Below are positions 24,258-32,209 of a stretch of 47,452 bases of DNA, piece by piece; the stretch's first letter is position 1; the number at the start of each line of letters is the position of its first letter. The notes under the pieces are model-generated. The model did no database searches. It had not been told where the DNA came from and saw only the letters and a program-made list of their open reading frames with translations. The stretch spans positions 1 to 47,452 of the forward strand of contig JAFZIG010000168.1 of the NCBI GenBank assembly GCA_017554485.1. Reading direction: 5' to 3'. Position numbers and translations under genes: made by a program. The DNA comes from Acidaminococcaceae bacterium. GTDB taxonomy: Bacteria; Bacillota; Negativicutes; Acidaminococcales; Acidaminococcaceae.

Positions 24258-26060
24258 TCAGTTCCTCTCTTTTTCCGGTTTCAGCCTGCCTGTAAGGTAA
24301 TCCTCCAGCACTTCATATACAATAGGACCGGAAGCCGTTGCGCCGTAGGTTCCCTGCTCCACAATGCAGGCAATGACCAGTTCCGGTTTTTCCGCAGGGG
24401 CATAGGCAATGAACCAACCGTGATCCTGCCCATGAGGATTCTCTGCCGTTCCTGTCTTGCCTGCTACCGGCACCGGCAGGCCGGCGAACCAGGCGCCGGT
24501 CCCCCCCGGCTGGGTCACGCCCTTCAGCCCTTTCTGGATCAGCTGAATAGTCCGGGGCTCCAGATCCAGTTTGCGGCTTGCCAACCGTTTCGGTGTTTCA
24601 TACACGCTGCCGTCCGCATTGACGATGCGTTCCACCAGATAGGGAGGATGTATCACCCCGTCTGCCGCCACGGCCGCCAGCATCTGGCAGATCTGCATAG
24701 GCGTCACTAAGGTAAGGCCCTGGCCGATAGCCGCGTTGAAGGTATCCCCCAACGTCCATTCTTCATTAAACACTTTCTTTTTAGCCGCAGGTCCGGCAAT
24801 CAGCCCGGAGGACTCCCCCACCAGTTCAATGCCGGTAGGTTTGCCAAAACCGTATTTTGCCGCACAGGCATTCAGGTTCTCAATGCCGGCCCGGCGGCCC
24901 ATTTCATAAAAATACACATTATCCGACATGGCAAAGGCCGTCTGGAAATTGATCCAGCCCAGGGCTTCGCCTCCGGCGTTGCCCATGTCCGCCAGCCAGT
25001 GTTTCCCGGAGTCAAAGATCAGTTCCTCCGGCGTCACCCCGTGGCAATCCAGCACAGCCGATCCCGTAACTACTTTAAAAGTGGAACCGGCGGGATACTC
25101 CCCGTTGATCACCTTGTTGGTCAGAGGATGGAATACGTTCTCATTGATCAGCTTCCAATGAGCTGTAGAAATACCGCCCACAAACCAGTTGGGGTCATAC
25201 CCCGGCCGGGAGACCAGGGCCCGCACCGCGCCGGTATTGGGATCCATGGCCACCGCCGCTGCGCCATAAGCATTAGGCGCGATCCCACTGCTGCGCAAGG
25301 CAGCCAGCTGTTTGTCCATCACCCGCTCCAGATCCTGCTGCAAAGCAAAATCAAGGGTGAGGATCAGTCCTTTTCCGGAAACCGGAGCCTGACCTGTTAA
25401 TTCACGAACCACCCGGCCCCGGACATCCACTTCCTCCGTCCTGCGGCCCGTCTTTCCCCGCAGCACGGCATCATAAACCAGTTCCAGCCCTTCTTTGCCT
25501 ACAATGCTGCCCGGCGGGAGCCCCTTATATTTTCCCTGCCTGATCTGTTCTTCCGAAACTTCCCCCACATAGCCCAGCACATGGGCTGCTGACTCCCCAT
25601 ACAGATAATGCCGCATGGGCTGCAGGATCAGGGAGACCCCGGACAGGTCTTTCCAATTCTCTTCAAGTGAAGTGATTTCCTGCTGGGTCAGTTCGCTTTT
25701 CAAAACAATCTGTTCATACGTATCCGCTGCCCGATCCGCTTTTTTGCGTACCGCGTCCGGCTGCATATCCAGAAGGCGGGCCAGCAGGGCAACTTCCCTG
25801 TCAGAAAAACTGTGTCCTGCCTGCAGGCTGAGGACGTAACCCGGTGAACTGTCTGCCAGCACTTTGCCGTGGATATCCATGATCCGCCCCCGGGGAGCCA
25901 TGATCACCGAACTGCGCATGCGGTTGCCGTCTGCCTGCTTTCCATAATATAACCCTTTATAAAGCTGCAGCCAGGCCAGCCGTCCGCCTAACAGCAGAAA
26001 TACGGCCACCGCCACTGCAAGCATCTTTTTTAAGCGATCTGCAGAGGTTTGGTTCAGCAC
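24258..26060 (-). CDS. mrdA: Penicillin-binding protein 2 (elongation transpeptidase)
   Basis: A 600-residue monofunctional class B PBP that cross-links side-wall peptidoglycan with RodA and MreBCD. A single N-terminal membrane anchor (about 12-32) is followed by the dimerisation/pedestal domain. The transpeptidase domain has the active-site STFK motif (AGSTFKVVTG), the SDN motif (AMSDNVYFYEMG) and KTGTAENPHG. It begins with GTG at 26060, with AAAGGG 8 bases upstream. The length is normal for PBP2. Confidence 0.95.
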   Translation of the reverse strand: MLNQTSADRLKKMLAVAVAVFLLLGGRLAWLQLYKGLYYGKQADGNRMRSSVIMAPRGRIMDIHGKVLADSSPGYVLSLQAGHSFSDREVALLARLLDMQPDAVRKKADRAADTYEQIVLKSELTQQEITSLEENWKDLSGVSLILQPMRHYLYGESAAHVLGYVGEVSEEQIRQGKYKGLPPGSIVGKEGLELVYDAVLRGKTGRRTEEVDVRGRVVRELTGQAPVSGKGLILTLDFALQQDLERVMDKQLAALRSSGIAPNAYGAAAVAMDPNTGAVRALVSRPGYDPNWFVGGISTAHWKLINENVFHPLTNKVINGEYPAGSTFKVVTGSAVLDCHGVTPEELIFDSGKHWLADMGNAGGEALGWINFQTAFAMSDNVYFYEMGRRAGIENLNACAAKYGFGKPTGIELVGESSGLIAGPAAKKKVFNEEWTLGDTFNAAIGQGLTLVTPMQICQMLAAVAADGVIHPPYLVERIVNADGSVYETPKRLASRKLDLEPRTIQLIQKGLKGVTQPGGTGAWFAGLPVPVAGKTGTAENPHGQDHGWFIAYAPAEKPELVIACIVEQGTYGATASGPIVYEVLEDYLTGRLKPEKERN

Positions 26061-26150
26061 TGCAATAACCCTTTCAATTTCAGTTCATCTGTCCTGTTCC
26101 GGCATACCAGACGCCAAAACACCAGAGTTTTCCATATTTACCCTGCTCAT

Positions 26151-26651
26151 CTAATACGTCATATCTTCCTCGGCAACCCAGCAGTACAAAGCGAGCAGCA
26201 AGCGTATAACTGGAAGCGCCAGCAGCATATTTCCCAGGCAGTACCACAGTGTATCCTGCATGTACGTGACAAATACAGAACTCCCAAAACCGTTCAGCAA
26301 TATAACCGGAACAGCATAAAACAGGCGCAGCAACAGACTGATGCATCCCACAATCAGCACATGATACCCGTAGTTGTTTTTAAATATCATTTCCTTGATG
26401 CTGCCGATACCGTAACCCACAAGTCCGCGGGTCAAAAGATAAAAGCCAAACACCGCAGGCGAAGAGATATCCTGCAAAAGACCGAAAACCAGTCCGCAGA
26501 ACAGACCGGTCCGGGCGCCGTAGAACAGCCCGACGCTGTAAATAAAAAGCAAGGGCAAGTCAAAAAACAGATTGCCCCCGAAACACCCCAAAGAAGTCGT
26601 CTGCAGTACCAAAACAATAAAGGCCGCGGCAACCCATGACCACATCCTCAC
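26151..26651 (-). CDS. mreD: Rod-shape-determining protein MreD
   Basis: A small (166-residue) inner-membrane protein with about five hydrophobic segments. It belongs to the elongasome with MreB, MreC, RodA and PBP2. The family is poorly conserved in sequence; the assignment rests on size, topology (LVLQTTSLGCFGGNLFFDLPLLFIY) and position between mreC and mrdA. It starts with GTG at 26651, overlapping the mreC stop (GTGA), with GGAGG 7 bases upstream. Confidence 0.9.
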   Translation of the reverse strand: MRMWSWVAAAFIVLVLQTTSLGCFGGNLFFDLPLLFIYSVGLFYGARTGLFCGLVFGLLQDISSPAVFGFYLLTRGLVGYGIGSIKEMIFKNNYGYHVLIVGCISLLLRLFYAVPVILLNGFGSSVFVTYMQDTLWYCLGNMLLALPVIRLLLALYCWVAEEDMTY

Positions 26652-27517
26652 GGTTTTACCTCCCCGGCTTCTTCCGCTATTTCTTTTTCGATACGCCGCT
26701 TCACATCTTCCTGTAAAATCACATACACCCTGTCGGGATGGCTGAGGTCTGCCGCCGGTTCGATCTGCGCCAGTTTCTGCAAGCCAGTTGTATCCACATC
26801 CACACTGCTGACCGTGCCGATATATAGTCCTGCCGGATACTTGCCGCCGATACCGCTGGTCACCAGCATATCTCCGGGACGCACATCATCATCCCGTCCG
26901 AAATACTCTGCCTGCAGCAGGGAACAGTTCGGTCCCAGTCCTGTCAGCACACCCACGGCCCGGGATTCCCGGCGCAGCACCTTAACACCCATCCGGGACT
27001 GGCTGGCAGAGATCAGCATAAAACGGCTGTAATTACGGTAGACCTGGTCTACCACACCAGCCACGCCGCCGCTGGTAATCACCACCATATCGGGGCGCAC
27101 CCCGTCAGACCTGCCCTTATCCAAAAAGAAATACTCATGCAGGTCCCCCAGGCTTACCCCGATTACACGGGCCGGCAGCAGCGAAAGCTCCTCCCGCTGC
27201 TGTTTATAGCCTGCCATAGCCTGCAGTTCTTTATTCTCTGTCTCCAGCAGCTGCAACCGGTATTCCGCACTGCGCAGGTTATCCAGTTCCTGTTTCAGCC
27301 TGCGGTTCTCCTCCTGCAGCGTCGCATTCAGACGGCGGCTGTCGCGGAACGAAGCCAGCCCATCGCTAGCCTGGCGGACCACCGCATTCACAGGCAGCAA
27401 AACGGTATTCACAACCGCGTTCACCAAAGGGAAGCGCCACCGCTGGTGCACCGCCAATACCATGCAGGCAAACAGGCTCAGCACTGCCAGAACCGCCACA
27501 AACTGCTGTTTTTTCAT
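26648..27517 (-). CDS. mreC: Rod-shape-determining protein MreC
   Basis: A 289-residue periplasmic scaffold of the elongasome. An N-terminal membrane anchor (about 7-25), a coiled coil (about 58-100, rich in Leu/Glu/Arg) and a beta-domain (about 110-270, PARVIGVSLGDLHEYFFLDKG) match the family. The Shine-Dalgarno before the ATG at 27517 is weak. It is separated from mreB by about 235 bases that contain a foldback element, unusual for this normally tight gene pair. Confidence 0.93.
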   Translation of the reverse strand: MKKQQFVAVLAVLSLFACMVLAVHQRWRFPLVNAVVNTVLLPVNAVVRQASDGLASFRDSRRLNATLQEENRRLKQELDNLRSAEYRLQLLETENKELQAMAGYKQQREELSLLPARVIGVSLGDLHEYFFLDKGRSDGVRPDMVVITSGGVAGVVDQVYRNYSRFMLISASQSRMGVKVLRRESRAVGVLTGLGPNCSLLQAEYFGRDDDVRPGDMLVTSGIGGKYPAGLYIGTVSSVDVDTTGLQKLAQIEPAADLSHPDRVYVILQEDVKRRIEKEIAEEAGEVKP

Positions 27518-27752
27518 GATTCGTCATCCAACCGGCGCACAGCTCTGCAAAAACTCCCAGCGCTGTACGCAATAGCCCTTTGTCACACATTCTTCGGAAC
27601 TGTTCAAAAATAAATTGAACTTTTCTCTTGTCTAAATTTCCCTGTACCGCATTGTCGTCAGTCGGCGTAGCTATGGCTACGCCTTCTTCCTCCGCCTTGT
27701 ACAGGAAAATTAATCCTGCGCGAAAAAAAACAATTTATTTCTTTACAGTTCC
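27518..27752 (-). repeat. Foldback element between mreB and mreC
   Basis: This 235-base gap holds nested inverted repeats. There is a perfect 8-bp hairpin GGCGTAGC-TATG-GCTACGCC (27664-27683), enclosed by CCTGTAC (27641-27647) and GTACAGG (27699-27705). A separate hairpin has GTTCAA (27602-27607) and TTGAAC (27615-27620). No U-tract follows the hairpins in the minus direction. One minus-strand frame stays open across the whole element into mreC but lacks a convincing start codon. This looks like a dispersed repeat of the REP/MITE-remnant kind, to be confirmed by copy number. No other copy was seen in this window. Confidence 0.5.
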
Positions 27753-28787
27753 TTACAGCTTGCTGCTGGAAGCCATAAAGCCTTTCTTATATGTATCAAT
27801 ATTTTCTACGCAGATACCGGTGCCCAATACCACGCAGGCCAGTGCCTCGTCACTGACATATACGGGCATGCCGGTCTCCTTGCTGATCAGCTTGTCCAGA
27901 TTGCGCAGCAGTGAAGAACCGCCTGTCATGATGATACCGTGGTCAATGATATCCGATGCCAGCTCCGGCGGCGTCCTCTCCAGTGTATTGCGCACCGCGT
28001 CCACAATATTCGCCACCGGTTCCGCAATGCCGGTACACACCTGGTTCGCATTAATCGTAAGATTCTTGGGCAGGCCGCTGACCAGGTCCCGGCCCCGGAT
28101 CTCCATAGTGTCCGGATTATCCACGAACATGGCAGTGCCTAACGTGATTTTAATCTGTTCCGCCGTACGCTCCCCGATCAGCAGGCTGAAGGTCTTGCGT
28201 ATATAACGGGAAATCGCGTCATCAATAGCGTCCCCACCGGTACGGATGGAACGGGACACGACAATACCGCCCAAGGAGATGACCGCTACCTCACAGGTAC
28301 CGCCGCCGATATCCACCACCATGCTGCCGGTGGCTTCCTGCACCGGAAGGCCGGCGCCGATGGCTGCTGCCATGGGTTCCTCGATCAGATAGGCTTCACG
28401 GGCACCCGCCTGGATCGCCGCGTCCACAACGGCACGCTTCTCCACTTCTGTCACACCGCTGGGTACCCCCACAACGATACGGGGACGTACCAGGGAATGA
28501 AAGCCGATGGCCTTATGGATAAAATACTTCAGCATAGACTGGGTGATGTCAAAGTCTGCAATGACCCCGTCCTTCATAGGACGGATGGCAATGATGTTAC
28601 CCGGCGTACGGCCAATCATCTGCTTGGCCTCCGCGCCGATCTCCAGCACCTCATTAGTCTCACTGTCCACGGCCACTACCGAAGGCTCGCGGATAATAAT
28701 CCCTTTTCCTTTACAATGCACCAGCGTATTGGCTGTGCCAAGGTCGATTCCCAGGTCGTGGGAAAATCTGCCGAATATGCTAAACAT
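27753..28787 (-). CDS. mreB: Rod-shape-determining protein MreB (actin homolog)
   Basis: A 344-residue bacterial actin that organises side-wall synthesis on the cytoplasmic face of the membrane. The phosphate-1 motif [13 protein letters not shown] begins near residue 9. [16 protein letters not shown] and the adenosine motif [13 protein letters not shown] follow. I start at ATG 28787 (MFSIFGRF), the usual MreB start, not the TTG seven codons upstream. The N-terminal Phe-rich stretch is the likely membrane-binding element. Downstream is a T8 run but no stem typical of a terminator. Confidence 0.96.
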   Translation of the reverse strand: MFSIFGRFSHDLGIDLGTANTLVHCKGKGIIIREPSVVAVDSETNEVLEIGAEAKQMIGRTPGNIIAIRPMKDGVIADFDITQSMLKYFIHKAIGFHSLVRPRIVVGVPSGVTEVEKRAVVDAAIQAGAREAYLIEEPMAAAIGAGLPVQEATGSMVVDIGGGTCEVAVISLGGIVVSRSIRTGGDAIDDAISRYIRKTFSLLIGERTAEQIKITLGTAMFVDNPDTMEIRGRDLVSGLPKNLTINANQVCTGIAEPVANIVDAVRNTLERTPPELASDIIDHGIIMTGGSSLLRNLDKLISKETGMPVYVSDEALACVVLGTGICVENIDTYKKGFMASSSKL

Positions 28788-28886
28788 GCTGCATTTCACC
28801 CCATACAATCTTTACAAAACAGCCACTCTGCCTTTGCAGAATCGCTTCCTGAACATAATTATACTACCTACTGTTCCATTGATTAA

Positions 28887-29573
28887 CTACAGGTCCCCAT
28901 GCTCCTTAAAACTGTAATACCGCCCATCACCAATGACCAGATGATCCAGCAGCGGGATCCCCAAAACGTTTCCCGCTTCCTCCAGCGCATGGGTCAGGTT
29001 GCGGTCCTCCGTGCTGGGATAGGGATCTCCAGACGGATGGTTATGGGCTACCAGGATACAGGCCGCATGGGCCGTCACAGCCGGCGCAAACACTTCCCGG
29101 GGATGCACCACGGCGCTGGTCAGGGATCCTTCCGCGATCTGTTCGGTTTTAATGATCCGGTTCTTCGTGTTTAAGAGCAAAACTATGAACTTTTCATGGG
29201 TCTCGTTCCGTAGTCTGCCCATCAGGTATTGCGCCCCGTCACCCGGCGAGGTGATATGTTCGGAGTCAATCGCTGATGCGCAGGCTATCCGCCTTCCCAG
29301 CTCCATGGCAGCTAAAATACGGGCAGCCCGGGCATTGCCAAGCCCTTTGATGTGTTTGAATTCCTGCACCCGGTGCCAGCGGGCCACCTGCCGGTACAGT
29401 CCTTCGTTCCGGGTCATCTCTTCCGCGATACGCAGGGCGGAATGCTCCTTTGTGCCGCTGCCAATCAGGACCGCCAGAAGCTCCGCGTTGGATAACGCTT
29501 CGGCTCCCTTGCTGCAAAGCCGCTCCCGGGGACGGTCCTCTTCACTCATCTCTTTAATTTTAAAATCTGACAA
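28887..29573 (-). CDS. radC: RadC family JAB-domain protein
   Basis: A 228-residue protein of the RadC family. An N-terminal helix-hairpin-helix-like region (FKHIKGLGNARAARILAAMEL) precedes a JAB/MPN-type domain with the metal motif HNHPSGDPYPSTED. Despite the name, a DNA-repair role is not established; the fold suggests a zinc-dependent hydrolase. The correct start is probably TTG at 29573 (SDFKIKEMSEEDRPRERL), because AAGGAG lies 7 bases before it. The ATG six codons upstream overlaps that Shine-Dalgarno. Its placement directly before mreB is the common Firmicutes order. Confidence 0.93.
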   Translation of the reverse strand: MSDFKIKEMSEEDRPRERLCSKGAEALSNAELLAVLIGSGTKEHSALRIAEEMTRNEGLYRQVARWHRVQEFKHIKGLGNARAARILAAMELGRRIACASAIDSEHITSPGDGAQYLMGRLRNETHEKFIVLLLNTKNRIIKTEQIAEGSLTSAVVHPREVFAPAVTAHAACILVAHNHPSGDPYPSTEDRNLTHALEEAGNVLGIPLLDHLVIGDGRYYSFKEHGDL

Positions 29574-29602
29574 AATCCCACTCCTTTTCATTTTTCAGGC
29601 AC

Positions 29603-29625
29603 TGCCTGCCGGGATTTGGCAGGCA
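29603..29625 (-). other. 8-bp hairpin between the RseC-like gene and radC
   Basis: TGCCTGCC (29625-29618 on the minus strand) pairs perfectly with GGCAGGCA (29610-29603) around a 7-base loop. No T-run follows, and radC starts 30 bases on. It may modulate read-through or message stability. Confidence 0.45.
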
Positions 29626-29632
29626 ACCCTGT

Positions 29633-30103
29633 TTACCTTCCACTATACAAAAACGACTTCGGTTTCTCCGCCATCTCTTCGGCTTCCTCGTCCACATTGA
29701 CCAGGTACTCAGCCGGCTCGATCTCCGCTACCGTAAGCTGCTCTTTTGCACTGAGGGCGTCCCGGCGGAAAATCTTAATATAGTTGTAAGCAACGAACAA
29801 CCACACCACAATGCTGCCGCCCACAAAGGGCCAGAACCAAAAATCCAGCTTAAAGAAGCCTGCCAGCGCATGGCCGAAAATAGCGCCGGCCGCCAGACAT
29901 CCGATAGGCAGAAATATCTGGAACCACTTGGCCTTGCGCTCATCCACCTTTCGGTATTCAATGATCACATTATCCCCCGGATGGGCGCTGATGGGATTCC
30001 AGCAGTCAATATACGCCCGCAGTCCCCGCTCGGTGGTCTCTTTAAAATTGACCCGCACCTTGGCACGCTCGCCGTGGGTCTCCGTTACCGTTCCTTTAAT
30101 CAC
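29633..30103 (-). CDS. RseC/MucC-like membrane protein
   Basis: A 156-residue protein. An N-terminal beta segment (IKGTVTETHGERAKVRVNF, then GDNVIIEYR) precedes two hydrophobic helices (about 62-82 and 88-108) and an acidic C-terminal tail. This layout matches the RseC/MucC (SoxR-reducing system) family, found in Rnf-type redox and envelope contexts. Only one of the usual N-terminal cysteines is seen (DCWNP), so a redox function is doubtful. It starts with GTG at 30103, with AAGGAG 7 bases upstream. It lies upstream of radC-mreB in the same direction. Confidence 0.55.
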   Translation of the reverse strand: MIKGTVTETHGERAKVRVNFKETTERGLRAYIDCWNPISAHPGDNVIIEYRKVDERKAKWFQIFLPIGCLAAGAIFGHALAGFFKLDFWFWPFVGGSIVVWLFVAYNYIKIFRRDALSAKEQLTVAEIEPAEYLVNVDEEAEEMAEKPKSFLYSGR

Positions 30104-30226
30104 GAGTAAACTCCTTCTATAACTTTTACAAGTATTGTGAACAACAAAGCGCTACAGTCCGCTTCGCACCACCTGCTAAACAAAGTATGCCAAACAGCGC
30201 GCAGCTTTACGCACACTCATACTATC

Positions 30227-30520
30227 TCAGGAATAGGGCCAAAAACAAACATACCCTACCGCAATAGCGAAAATCAGCCCATACATGCCCAGGGCCACCA
30301 GCAGCCCCTGCCAGGTCCGGGGGTAACCGAAATTCATATACTCCCCGAAAATACCCCGCCGGTTCAGTAGCGTGTATTTGGTGCGGCGCTTGAACCACCG
30401 CTCTTTCCTTTCGCTGCCAAGGATCCACGCCGTACCCATGAAAACAAAAAACGACAGAAAAAATACGGTTAAAATCCGGCTGGCAAGCGCCTGGGTCGGC
30501 ACCGTCGAAAGATCGATCAT
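30227..30520 (-). CDS. Small membrane protein of unknown function (97 aa)
   Basis: Two hydrophobic helices are visible (about 14-34 and 70-93) with a basic segment between (SERKERWFKRRTKYTLLNRR). Topology rules would place the loop in the cytoplasm. AGGAG precedes the ATG at 30520 and overlaps the end of the preceding gene, 12 bases away. An alternative frame over the same bases (30222-30530) lacks this ribosome site. No family recognised. Confidence 0.7.
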   Translation of the reverse strand: MIDLSTVPTQALASRILTVFFLSFFVFMGTAWILGSERKERWFKRRTKYTLLNRRGIFGEYMNFGYPRTWQGLLVALGMYGLIFAIAVGYVCFWPYS

Positions 30521-30532
30521 ACAGAATCACTC

Positions 30533-31033
30533 CTAAAATTCCAAATACTTATCGGGCATCAGCCGCACCAGTTCTTTTAAGAACTCATCACTGCAGCAGA
30601 AGATGATGGCCGCCAGCCCCTTGCCTTCCTTAAACGCCAGAATACGGGTGGGGTTGGCATCCGCCATATTGTAGCGGTGGATGTAATGCTTGATGCGGGT
30701 ACGGCGGAAAAAGTCATGCCGGTAATGCTGGGCAAAGCTTTCCGTTTTGCTCAGGTCCACAATATAACTGCCCTGCTTCCACAATCCAATGGTCACGACC
30801 TCCAGTTCATTCTGGCGCAGGATCATCTCATAACGGTAATACACCTTCCAGATCCAAAGCCCCAGCCAGAGAAAATTGAGCCCCATGCCCATAGGGCTGA
30901 TCATGCCGGTGCTATTAAAGCGGTACCCTTCATAGGCCCAGCTGCAACAGATCGCCAGCAGCGCCATATAGGCCAGCCCCATCTTGCCGCTGCCCCGGGT
31001 AGTAGTCTCCCGGCAGATTTCCTTATTCTTCAA
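30533..31033 (-). CDS. Membrane protein of unknown function (166 aa)
   Basis: It starts at a TTG (31033, KNKEICRETTTRGSG) that has GGAGGG 7 bases upstream; an earlier in-frame TTG at 31048 would run through that ribosome site. Two hydrophobic helices (about 18-35 and 45-62) are followed by a soluble domain with several His/Arg/Tyr (HYRHDFFRRTRIKHYIHRY). The layout resembles small bacterial PH-domain-like membrane proteins, but I cannot assign a family. It is the first gene of the unit leading to the RseC-like gene, radC and mreB. Confidence 0.7.
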   Translation of the reverse strand: MKNKEICRETTTRGSGKMGLAYMALLAICCSWAYEGYRFNSTGMISPMGMGLNFLWLGLWIWKVYYRYEMILRQNELEVVTIGLWKQGSYIVDLSKTESFAQHYRHDFFRRTRIKHYIHRYNMADANPTRILAFKEGKGLAAIIFCCSDEFLKELVRLMPDKYLEF

Positions 31034-31316
31034 AAAAACTCCCTCCAATACGCGTGAACGTTTCAGCGAGACACACTGACTGTAATCACAAAATGCAGAT
31101 ACATTTCCCTGTCCGTTTATGCAAACAGCACATATGTATCCACTTTAAAATTTGCCATATTATTATAACAAAAATAAAAACAAAAAGATAGAGGGAAACC
31201 AAAAAATAAAGAGACTGCAACAAACGTGCAGCCCCATTCACTCTTGCATGTTCCCCTTATCCACTCTTTCTGTTTAACTATGTAATACATATCGGAACCA
31301 GAACCAAGGTAAAGTG
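31034..31316 (-). other. Intergenic region with -10 box and terminator
   Basis: The part nearest the 166-aa gene holds a TTGTTATAATAATATGG stretch, a TATAAT without a good -35. It probably promotes that gene. The terminator of the exported protein lies at 31199-31233. No further gene seen. Confidence 0.4.
31199..31233 (-). terminator. Terminator after the 188-aa exported protein
   Basis: Minus-strand GGCTGCA (31233-31227) pairs with TGCAGTC (31219-31213), 7 bp with one G-U, followed by TCTTTATTTTTT. It lies 85 bases after the gene. Confidence 0.7.
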
Positions 31317-31883
31317 TTATTTCATTATCTTCTTATTTTTTACTTCCAGAGTTCGGTTAATTCCACGACGCAGGAAATCCACAAAGGCATTCTGCTGCCA
31401 ATCGTAACGTACAGTCAGCACTTCCTCAAGCTGTTCATTGTAATTAATTTTTTTGTAATAGTACTTGCCTGTCAGCCTGTTAAACGTTGCAATTTCACCT
31501 TTCATGATGCATACCACCGCAGGTTCACGCAGGAAGGATTTCGGTAATTCTTTCACTTCTGTTATCCGCATCGCGATAACAACTTCTGCAGCTACCTTTT
31601 CGGCAACACCCATCAAAGAAGCTTTATCAAAAGACTTCAGGCCTTCCTCCGGCAGGACAGCGCTAACCTTCTCGTCATCCAGTAACTCATATTCCGGATA
31701 CTGGAACCTGTCAATGATCATATCCCAGTAGTATCCGTTAAAATCAGCAGCCCGTTCTACCTTGTCCACATCAATATCAATAGGTACAACAGCAACATAA
31801 GCCGCTTCTGCCGTCCCAAAAAGCGGCATGTTTACCAGAATAACCGTAACTAACGCGACCATAAACGCAAAAAGCTTCTTCAT
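31317..31883 (-). CDS. Exported protein of unknown function (188 aa)
   Basis: A signal peptide (about 1-27, ending GTAEA) is followed by a mature domain starting AYVAVVPIDIDVDKVERAADFNGYYWDMIIDRFQ. It then alternates strands and helices (VAAEVVIAMRITEVKELPKS; KGEIATFNRLTGKYYYKKINY). There is no lipobox Cys. AGGAGG lies 7 bases before the ATG. It has its own promoter and terminator. The fold of the first strand/helix resembles curli-assembly-like or TolB-amino-domain periplasmic proteins that test redundancy of a parameter (VVPID pattern), but I cannot assign it. It lies just downstream of two porins. Confidence 0.8.
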   Translation of the reverse strand: MKKLFAFMVALVTVILVNMPLFGTAEAAYVAVVPIDIDVDKVERAADFNGYYWDMIIDRFQYPEYELLDDEKVSAVLPEEGLKSFDKASLMGVAEKVAAEVVIAMRITEVKELPKSFLREPAVVCIMKGEIATFNRLTGKYYYKKINYNEQLEEVLTVRYDWQQNAFVDFLRRGINRTLEVKNKKIMK

Positions 31884-31923
31884 TATAATTCCTCCTATGC
31901 AACAGCGATTTAAAACACTTTCT

Positions 31924-31945
31924 GTTACACAAAATCACGTGTAAC
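31924..31945. repeat. Inverted repeat GTTACAC / GTGTAAC in the leader of the 188-aa gene
   Basis: Perfect 7-base arms (31924-31930, 31939-31945) with an 8-base centre lie about 20 bases downstream of the promoter. This could be an operator or a 5'-UTR hairpin. Confidence 0.45.
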
Positions 31946-31965
31946 CGTTTACTGCATAGTATAAT

Positions 31966-31994
31966 ATCATATTTTAAGAAATCATTCCAGTCAA
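31966..31994 (-). promoter_or_regulatory. Promoter of the 188-aa exported protein
   Basis: TTGACT (31994-31989) and TATGAT (31971-31966) are 17 bases apart. The start near 31959 would give a leader of about 75 bases containing the inverted repeat. Confidence 0.65.
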
Positions 31995-32095
31995 AATTGT
32001 GAACTTTTATATTTTTTCCACAAACTCTTACTGGATAAAAACGGACACAAATCAACCAGATTTTGTCCTGACAGCCAATTTCTCTTTTACATAAT

Positions 32096-32129
32096 ATATA
32101 AAAAGCAGGACTGCCGAAGCAGTCCTGCT
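32096..32129 (-). terminator. Terminator of the first OmpM-type porin gene
   Basis: A perfect 11-bp stem AGCAGGACTGC / GCAGTCCTGCT around TTCG (minus strand), followed by TTTTTATAT. A UUCG tetraloop and GC-rich stem make it very strong. It lies 80 bases after the porin stop. Confidence 0.92.
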
Positions 32130-32209
32130 GATTTTTACTCTCGCGATAAACACATGGTGTTATGTCACTATGTGCTACATTCGCAAGTTCCATACCTTTA
32201 CTGTTCAGA

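Noticed and set aside
27366..27590. 74-codon minus-strand ORF overlapping mreC
   Set aside because: It overlaps the well-supported mreC in another frame and has no ribosome site. Its upstream extension is instead noted as part of the foldback element.
27664..27683. Plus-strand terminator
   Set aside because: The hairpin is followed by TTCTTCCT on the plus strand, but no plus-strand gene exists to terminate.
29574..29591. ATG start of radC
   Set aside because: The ATG overlaps the AAGGAG ribosome site that serves the TTG at 29573.
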